Below the pieces are notes generated by a model. That model did no database searches. It was not told the DNA's origin and worked only from the letters and a program-made list of their open reading frames with translations. Positions 58,909-64,000 of a stretch of DNA of 64,000 nt are shown here, piece by piece. The stretch covers positions 204,282 through 268,281 of the forward strand of contig PAAJ01000016.1 of the NCBI GenBank assembly GCA_002702575.1. The letters run 5' to 3'. The stretch's first letter is position 1. Every line of letters starts with the position of its first letter. Source of the DNA: Phycisphaerae bacterium (GTDB taxonomy: Bacteria > Planctomycetota > Phycisphaerae > Phycisphaerales > SM1A02). Both the position numbers and the translations under genes were made by a program.

Positions 58909-60005
58909 GAACCAGGTGCTCCAGGATGCAATGCGGACATGATGTCTTCTGCGGCGTCACGCCAGGTCGGCCATGGCGGCAAGGACGAGGTCCATGATCG
59001 CTCATAGTGCCGCCCGGTCCAGGCATTGGCAACGGCCTCGGCCAGTGACCGGGCATCCGTTGGTTCATAGATGGTTCCATGATCCGGATCCTTGAGAATC
59101 TCCGGAAGCCTGCCGAGTCTTGGTGCGATCACATGCGTACCGACCATCACCGATTCCATGGCTGCAATGGGCTTGTTCTCGGTACGTGATGCCATGACCA
59201 TGATGTCCGAACGACCCAGAATGGAGGCGACATCTGTCTTGTCCATCCGCCCCTCGAAGACAACGGCCGTCTGCAGGCCGAGCGAATCACGCAGGGATTC
59301 GAGCTGCTGTCGCATGCTTCCATCCCCGATGACCGTCAACTCAGCGGGGATCCCCTGTTGCCTGAGGAGGTCGATCGCCTGAATGATCAGATCGACCTGC
59401 TTCACCGGTTCCAGACGACCGACGAAGACCAGTCGACATCGATCAGGACTCGTCGATCGATTCAGGGAACGTGCATGCACCTGATCGACAGCAGGACTGA
59501 CGCAGACATGCGGTACCTGATCCAGCACACGACGCGGGTGATCCGCTTCACATCCCCCCCAGTAGATCACGAGGTCCGCATGGCGATACCATCGATGATG
59601 CCAGGAGCGCGATCGGCCACGGACCGATACCGCCAGTTTCGCGTTGGAGAGATGGTCTCGAACGCTGGCCAGAACTGGCTTGCCGGTACACAGAATGACA
59701 TCACACGCATCGAGCGTGTCGCGGTGCTGATCGACCAGCTGCTTGACGAATCGATGGAAGAAGGCGTTTCTCGAAAACTTCCCTCGAACTCCCCGCATGT
59801 TCGATGAGACATCGTAGTCATAGGGCATGGTGACAGGGACGAATGTGCGGCCCACCTCGACCTCGGATGGCCTCGAGTCGTCACGGACTCCGATGAGACC
59901 GACCTCATGGCCCATCGATTCCAATGCGACCGCGAGCGAGCGATCATTGATCTCGGCGCCACCTTCCATATAGCGGATGATCGGATTGACGATGAGGATC
60001 TTCAT
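58905..60005 (-). CDS. Glycosyltransferase family 4
   Basis: A 366-residue GT4 enzyme. The N-terminus is a glycine-rich acceptor domain (MKILIVNPIIRYMEGGAEINDRSLAVALESMGHEV), and the C-terminal half carries CRLVFVGRLEPVKQVDLIIQAI, LTVIGDGSMRQQLESL and SRTENKPIAAMESVMVGT with the Glu of the ExxxxxxE pattern. It belongs to the four-base-overlap chain of the polysaccharide operon. The sugar is not predictable by eye. Confidence 0.88.
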   Translation of the reverse strand: MKILIVNPIIRYMEGGAEINDRSLAVALESMGHEVGLIGVRDDSRPSEVEVGRTFVPVTMPYDYDVSSNMRGVRGKFSRNAFFHRFVKQLVDQHRDTLDACDVILCTGKPVLASVRDHLSNAKLAVSVRGRSRSWHHRWYRHADLVIYWGGCEADHPRRVLDQVPHVCVSPAVDQVHARSLNRSTSPDRCRLVFVGRLEPVKQVDLIIQAIDLLRQQGIPAELTVIGDGSMRQQLESLRDSLGLQTAVVFEGRMDKTDVASILGRSDIMVMASRTENKPIAAMESVMVGTHVIAPRLGRLPEILKDPDHGTIYEPTDARSLAEAVANAWTGRHYERSWTSSLPPWPTWRDAAEDIMSALHPGAPGS

Positions 60006-61120
60006 CCCGTCACCCGATCTTCAATCAGAGATCTCACCAGATCGCGCCAGCATCCGGCGTTGTCAGCAGGATCCATGTTCTCGGGCATGACACCCTGTGG
60101 CGTCGACTCGTCCACGAGTCCTTTCACGAGTGCTGTTTCATCCATGCTTGCAGTCGGAACCATCGCCAGGGTGCCCGGGCCGGATGCCGTGGCGACGACG
60201 GGAACATTGAAATGAATCGCTTCGGCAATCGCCGTGGAAAGGCCTTCGCCACCGGGGCGCGCCGTCGAGAGGAAGACATCGGATGCCTGGAGGATCGCCG
60301 GAACCCGACCTCGCTCGATTTCTCCAAGAACATGGAATCTCGATTCTGATCGAGCCGCACGACGGACGGTCTCTTCGAGTGGACCACTCCCTGCGATGAT
60401 GACATGGAGATCCGACCGTTCCTCCATCGCTCGCTTCGCAACTCGAAGGAGGAGTGGAATATTCTTGTCCGGTGCGAGACGACCGATGCAGGAAGCGACG
60501 CGGGCATCGGCGGGAATGCCGAGTCCCTCACGGATGTTCCTGGCCTGGTTGGGATCCGCATCGGGAAACGCCATCGGCTGTGGTATCGCAACCAGTTTGT
60601 TCTGAATGGATTTCGATCTGAATCTGGACCGGAAGTCCCTGTGCAGGATGACAACTTTGGTGGAGAGACGGATGGAGAGTCGACCCAGAACATTGTTTCG
60701 CACGAACAGCGACAGGCGTCCGAAGACGCCTCCCTTGTGCCACCAGACCTTGAAGATGTCACTGGTGACACGGTTCACAGTCGGAATCCCGAAGCGCCGG
60801 CCGGCCAGCCCGACCACCAATCCATTGATTCCGATGCCACTGAGCGTCAACACCACATCCGGACGATTCGCCTTGATGTACCTGGCCAGATTGATGTAGC
60901 CGACCGGAATGGTGGTCAATCCTCTGAGCCAACCGGGCCAGCGGGCGCGGCGAATGGAGACGTGTCGCGAGAACGATTCCTCGATCCTCGGGGAGGTCTC
61001 CTCAAGTCCGACCAGATCAACATCGAACTCAGACGACAGACCCGATGGAATCTCGTAGACCAGGTGTTCCATGTTTCTCGAGAGAACCCGCGGTCCGGTA
61101 TAGACAGCGACTCTAGCCAC
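60002..61120 (-). CDS. Glycosyltransferase family 4
   Basis: About 372 residues. ARVAVYTGPRVLSRNMEHLVYEI begins the acceptor domain; the donor domain has ARVASCIGRLAPDKNIPLLLRVAKRAM, LHVIIAGSGPLEETVRRAA and FLSTARPGGEGLSTAIAEAI with the GEGLSTAIAEAI nucleotide site. The start is set at GTG 61120, overlapping the sulfotransferase stop by eight bases; an ATG at 61156 would overlap it by 44 bases and adds nothing conserved. It sits between the sulfotransferase and the next GT4 in the operon. Confidence 0.85.
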   Translation of the reverse strand: MARVAVYTGPRVLSRNMEHLVYEIPSGLSSEFDVDLVGLEETSPRIEESFSRHVSIRRARWPGWLRGLTTIPVGYINLARYIKANRPDVVLTLSGIGINGLVVGLAGRRFGIPTVNRVTSDIFKVWWHKGGVFGRLSLFVRNNVLGRLSIRLSTKVVILHRDFRSRFRSKSIQNKLVAIPQPMAFPDADPNQARNIREGLGIPADARVASCIGRLAPDKNIPLLLRVAKRAMEERSDLHVIIAGSGPLEETVRRAARSESRFHVLGEIERGRVPAILQASDVFLSTARPGGEGLSTAIAEAIHFNVPVVATASGPGTLAMVPTASMDETALVKGLVDESTPQGVMPENMDPADNAGCWRDLVRSLIEDRVTG

Positions 61121-62018
61121 TACCCGCACCGAACCTTCGATTCCAGTACGGACCACCCATCATCGTGAAACTGGCGCGATCGGTGAAGGAGAGATTGGAC
61201 ACGTTCTTGTTGAAGTCGCTGAGGGGCTTGGGTTCGAATCGGTGTGGACTGCCGGCGATCAGGTGCTGGACTCGTTCGTGATAGTTCAGCATCGCTGGAT
61301 CCCAGGCAAGTCCTGCGGATTCGACGATCTTCGTGAGATTGCTTTCAGGATCCTTCACGAACGATTCGTAGGAGAGATGGGTTCCGGATTGGCCCAGTCG
61401 GAATCGGCGCCAATGGGACTCTACGCGTCTGTTCAAGCCGATCCATCTCATGGTCGACAGAGGTGCCCGACCGCCCCGTCGCTTCTTGCTCTCGATATAG
61501 GCAAGACCGTTGCGCACCATCCAGACAGGCACCACGGAGAACATGCCGCTGGCAAGAAGATAATGGAGCCTCAGCAGATCCTTGCTGGAATCCACGATGA
61601 CCTTCGCCCCGGATCGACTGGAGACATGTCGATAGATGGCCAGATTGCGAGCGACGATGTCCGTGAACAACTGATCTTCTGCCGGGGTCTCACGGCCCTT
61701 GAGAATTCGACGAAGGACCTGGGTGTTCTGGCCACGGCCCCGTGGGGGCTGTGTCGGAACCGGCCGATCCGATCGATGAATCCCAAGCTGACCATCTTCT
61801 CGATCAGCCGCAAGTTCTCGCCAGAGTTCCGAGCGGGACATCGGTTCTCCGGATGAATCCGGCTTGTCCCATGCCAGCCATTCATCGATCCGGCTCATCT
61901 CGCCGACACACACGGCTTCGGGGTGCGCACCGAGCATCATGCTCAGTACGGTGGTCCCGCTGGCCCCGGCCCCGAGGATGTAGATGACAGTTGGCGTCGA
62001 ATCCGGTTTATCAGTCAT
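61113..62018 (-). CDS. Sulfotransferase family protein
   Basis: A 301-residue PAPS-dependent sulfotransferase. The 5'-phosphosulfate loop is YILGAGASGTTVLSMMLGAHP (about 13-33). VIVDSSKDLLRLHYLL is the 3'-phosphate-binding strand and helix, and LSYESFVKDPESNL is a later family segment. It should transfer sulfate to a hydroxyl of the growing glycan. It follows another sulfotransferase with a four-base overlap. Carrier or lipid acceptors cannot be excluded. Confidence 0.85.
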   Translation of the reverse strand: MTDKPDSTPTVIYILGAGASGTTVLSMMLGAHPEAVCVGEMSRIDEWLAWDKPDSSGEPMSRSELWRELAADREDGQLGIHRSDRPVPTQPPRGRGQNTQVLRRILKGRETPAEDQLFTDIVARNLAIYRHVSSRSGAKVIVDSSKDLLRLHYLLASGMFSVVPVWMVRNGLAYIESKKRRGGRAPLSTMRWIGLNRRVESHWRRFRLGQSGTHLSYESFVKDPESNLTKIVESAGLAWDPAMLNYHERVQHLIAGSPHRFEPKPLSDFNKNVSNLSFTDRASFTMMGGPYWNRRFGAGSG

Positions 62019-62842
62019 GACGAGTAATCGTATCCTGCTGTCCAGTCGAGACGCTGTTTGGTCCGAGCTGCAATGTACTGGAGATCCTCGGAGGACATCA
62101 TCTCCCGGTACCCCCCAACGGCCCCCTTTCGGACCTTGACAGCCTTTCCTCTTGCCTTCCGAACTGGATTCGCGGCTTCGAGCTTCGCCATGTTGTCTCT
62201 GGAGCCGAACGCCACGGTCTCGCTGATCAGCATGTCATCCACCGGCATGCCGATGAAGTCCAGAACACCCTGAAGGGCCTTTTCCGGTTCCGATCGAAGA
62301 GACTCGAAGTGAACGAGATGGATCTGCTGGCCATCCGCTGCCGCTCGACCCCAGTCATTGAACAGATCGATACGGGAATCCAGGGTGTGCCGCTGGCCGC
62401 GTGGCTGTCGAATGAACGATGCCAGTGATCCTTCGAACCGTCCTGAATCCGACTGGATTCGCCAATGGGACAGAAGCGCGTCGCGGAGATCCCTGACCAG
62501 AAGAATCACTCGACGCCCTCGATGGGCGCGTTCATAACCACGATGAGAATGCTGTATGCGAGGAATCTCTCTGCGATCATTGAATCGAAATCGCTGCGAT
62601 TTCACGCGATGGGATGGAATCAAATCCGGAATCTCGATGGAATCGATCGAGAGCGGCAGTTCCCAGGCTTTCACCATCGCATGACCGATCATCAGTCTCA
62701 GCCAATACGTTCCACTGCTCGGCATGCTTGACAGAAAGACATCCTGAGAAGGCTTGCGCGAACGCTGATAGCGATACCAGCTCATGAGTACGGCCGGCTG
62801 TCGGATATTGGCAAGCAGTCGCTGTGACAGTTGACCTTTCAC
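62015..62842 (-). CDS. Sulfotransferase domain protein
   Basis: A 275-residue protein of the Sulfotransfer_1 type. DVFLSSMPSSGTYWLRLMIGHAM (about 34-56) is the PAPS phosphosulfate loop, RRVILLVRDLRDALLSHW the 3'-phosphate strand, and LVHFESLRSEPEKALQGVLDFIGMP the C-terminal family segment with the GxxxGxxG-like KVRKGAVGGYREMM region. The start codon is GTG. It is a divergent relative of the next sulfotransferase, not a recent duplicate. It lies 108 bases downstream of the flippase gene. Confidence 0.86.
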   Translation of the reverse strand: MKGQLSQRLLANIRQPAVLMSWYRYQRSRKPSQDVFLSSMPSSGTYWLRLMIGHAMVKAWELPLSIDSIEIPDLIPSHRVKSQRFRFNDRREIPRIQHSHRGYERAHRGRRVILLVRDLRDALLSHWRIQSDSGRFEGSLASFIRQPRGQRHTLDSRIDLFNDWGRAAADGQQIHLVHFESLRSEPEKALQGVLDFIGMPVDDMLISETVAFGSRDNMAKLEAANPVRKARGKAVKVRKGAVGGYREMMSSEDLQYIAARTKQRLDWTAGYDYSS

Positions 62843-62950
62843 CGGAACTCCACGTCCAGACGCATGCGTCTTGCTCTCTGGTTCGCCAGGATGATGAGTC
62901 GCCCGGGACCTCGATGGCCACGGGGTTTCACCGGTTGGAATTGTACCCGT

Positions 62951-64000
62951 TCAACCCGTCTCGCTGGATGCAGACCATCTCACCTTGGAAACCGAATGCA
63001 AGCCGATCAGGATGCACACGATCGCAGCGAGTGTGGCAGCGCCCATCAAGGAAGCTGCAAGCAGCGGTGTGATGGGGAGAAACGCGAAGATGACCAGCAG
63101 ACAGGAGGTCACCACGCTGAGCATCGTAGGTGGTGACAGCAAACGATAGCCCTCGATGAAACGACGGAACATCAGGGAATAGATCACGCACAGGACCAAC
63201 ATGCAGGCAAAGGTGCTGACAGCCGCACCATTGATTCCCATCACCGGAACCAGGAGGACATTCAAACCCAGGTTCACGATTGCCATGCCCAGAACGATCC
63301 ACATCCGAATCATGTTTCTGCCGACAACCCGGAAGAGGGATCCAATCGGTCCCAGGCCAGTCATCACGAGCAGACCAGCCGCGATCACGATGAGGGTATT
63401 GGAGACCGCTCGATACGCCTCTCCATAGAGCAGAACAAGCACCCATGGAGAGATGGTGGCAAGGCAGCACAGTGGTATGCCACCAAGCAGAATGTTGAGC
63501 CATTGACTCCGCAGATACTGACGGGCATTCCCCAGCGATCCGTCGTCCTTCAGATCCTTCGTCAGCCTCACGATCGCAACCGCCTGGATCGGCGTCGCCA
63601 GTTTCCGGACCCCCTCCGCAAGAATGGTCGCCGCCCGGAACAGGCCCACGGCCTCCACGCCCAGGACGCCCGCGATGACGTAGATGTCGACTCTGCGAGA
63701 AAGCCGCAGGCCCACGGTCGTCAGATTGACGGGCATTCCGAATCCGATCATCTGACGGAGCGTTGCACCGTCTTCTTCATGCCTGGCTTCGCGATTCCAA
63801 TCCCTCATGATGAAGAAGGCCAGAGGGATCCCGACGATGACATATCGAATGGCAAATGCGGCGATGACGGCCAAGGCTGATTGAGTGAGGAACCATGCAC
63901 CGAGCGTGGCCGCCGCGAAGAGGAATTCCATCAGGACGCGATTGATCCAGAAGAACGCCCTGAATCGGCCGAGACCGGACAGACTTGTCACACCCCATGT
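62951..64000 (-). CDS. Wzx-like polysaccharide flippase, 5' truncated by the window
   Basis: The frame is open to the window edge, so the N-terminal part, probably about 100 residues, is missing. The visible 346 residues form a membrane protein with about ten helices and the MATE/MVF-type segments MPVNLTTVGLRLSRRVDIYVIAGVLG, AVGLFRAATILAEGVRKLATPIQAV and VLGMAIVNLGLNVLLVPVMG. This is the O-antigen/teichoic acid export family that flips undecaprenyl-linked glycans. It heads the visible run of polysaccharide genes. Confidence 0.85.
   Translation of the reverse strand, partial: TWGVTSLSGLGRFRAFFWINRVLMEFLFAAATLGAWFLTQSALAVIAAFAIRYVIVGIPLAFFIMRDWNREARHEEDGATLRQMIGFGMPVNLTTVGLRLSRRVDIYVIAGVLGVEAVGLFRAATILAEGVRKLATPIQAVAIVRLTKDLKDDGSLGNARQYLRSQWLNILLGGIPLCCLATISPWVLVLLYGEAYRAVSNTLIVIAAGLLVMTGLGPIGSLFRVVGRNMIRMWIVLGMAIVNLGLNVLLVPVMGINGAAVSTFACMLVLCVIYSLMFRRFIEGYRLLSPPTMLSVVTSCLLVIFAFLPITPLLAASLMGAATLAAIVCILIGLHSVSKVRWSASSETG

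Noticed and set aside
62859..62870. Perfect 12-base palindrome GACGCATGCGTC between the flippase and sulfotransferase genes
   Set aside because: Short, isolated and without a nearby promoter-like element; too little to call an operator.

Overview
The window looks like a chromosomal stretch from a marine-type planctomycete, most likely of the class Phycisphaerae. The evidence is the set of families: a cytochrome/DUF1549/DUF1553 protein paired with a DUF1501 protein, two very large PVC-type beta-propeller/HEAT proteins, and a secreted protein ending in a Cys-containing dockerin-like repeat of the kind common in Phycisphaerales. Base composition is moderately GC-rich and even throughout. I see no rRNA, tRNA, CRISPR array, insertion sequence or phage gene, and no gene-free stretch above about 210 bases. 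The first gene (metzincin) and the last (flippase) are cut by the window edges.

1-9.8 kb: a metzincin protease fragment, an M24 peptidase, a minus-strand operon (secreted protein, LemA, and an M48 protease with a TerB-like tail), and a Cache-HAMP-PP2C phosphatase. 9.8-17.1 kb: a tight minus-strand pentose phosphate operon in the order transketolase, RpiB-transaldolase fusion, 6-phosphogluconate dehydrogenase, glucose-6-phosphate dehydrogenase, histidine phosphatase, 6-phosphogluconolactonase. Divergent from it (17.3-21.7 kb) are a polyphosphate-type glucokinase, phosphoglucose isomerase and a glycogen-debranching enzyme. Together they form a route from stored glucan to glucose 6-phosphate and on into NAD(P)H and pentoses. 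The RpiB-Tal fusion keeps an internal Shine-Dalgarno and start codon in front of its Tal half.

21.9-27.2 kb: two tandem phosphate-selective-type porins and a DUF4212/sodium-solute symporter pair, a likely outer-plus-inner membrane uptake unit. 27.1-40.4 kb: the planctomycete secreted gene set. DUF1549/1553 and DUF1501 are on the plus strand. On the minus strand is an operon of a 1209-residue propeller/HEAT/PA14/cytochrome c protein, an SGNH protein with altered catalytic residues, a 1085-residue propeller/HEAT/discoidin/azurin-like protein, and a prokaryotic glutamate-receptor-type potassium channel. 40.5-45.0 kb: a receptor-less chemosensory module (CheW, hybrid CheA, and a receiver-PP2C phosphatase) with a small membrane protein. 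45.0-49.5 kb: an OprB-like porin, an MFS transporter and the dockerin protein.

49.5-64 kb: a surface polysaccharide cluster. It holds a UDP-GlcNAc-type 6-dehydrogenase, a membrane 4,6-dehydratase, a DegT aminotransferase, a NeuD/PglD acetyltransferase and a PglC-like phosphoglycosyltransferase (together a bacillosamine-type set), five glycosyltransferases (two of them tandem duplicates), two sulfotransferases and a Wzx-like flippase. The likely product is a sulfated exopolysaccharide or glycan started on a diacetamido sugar.
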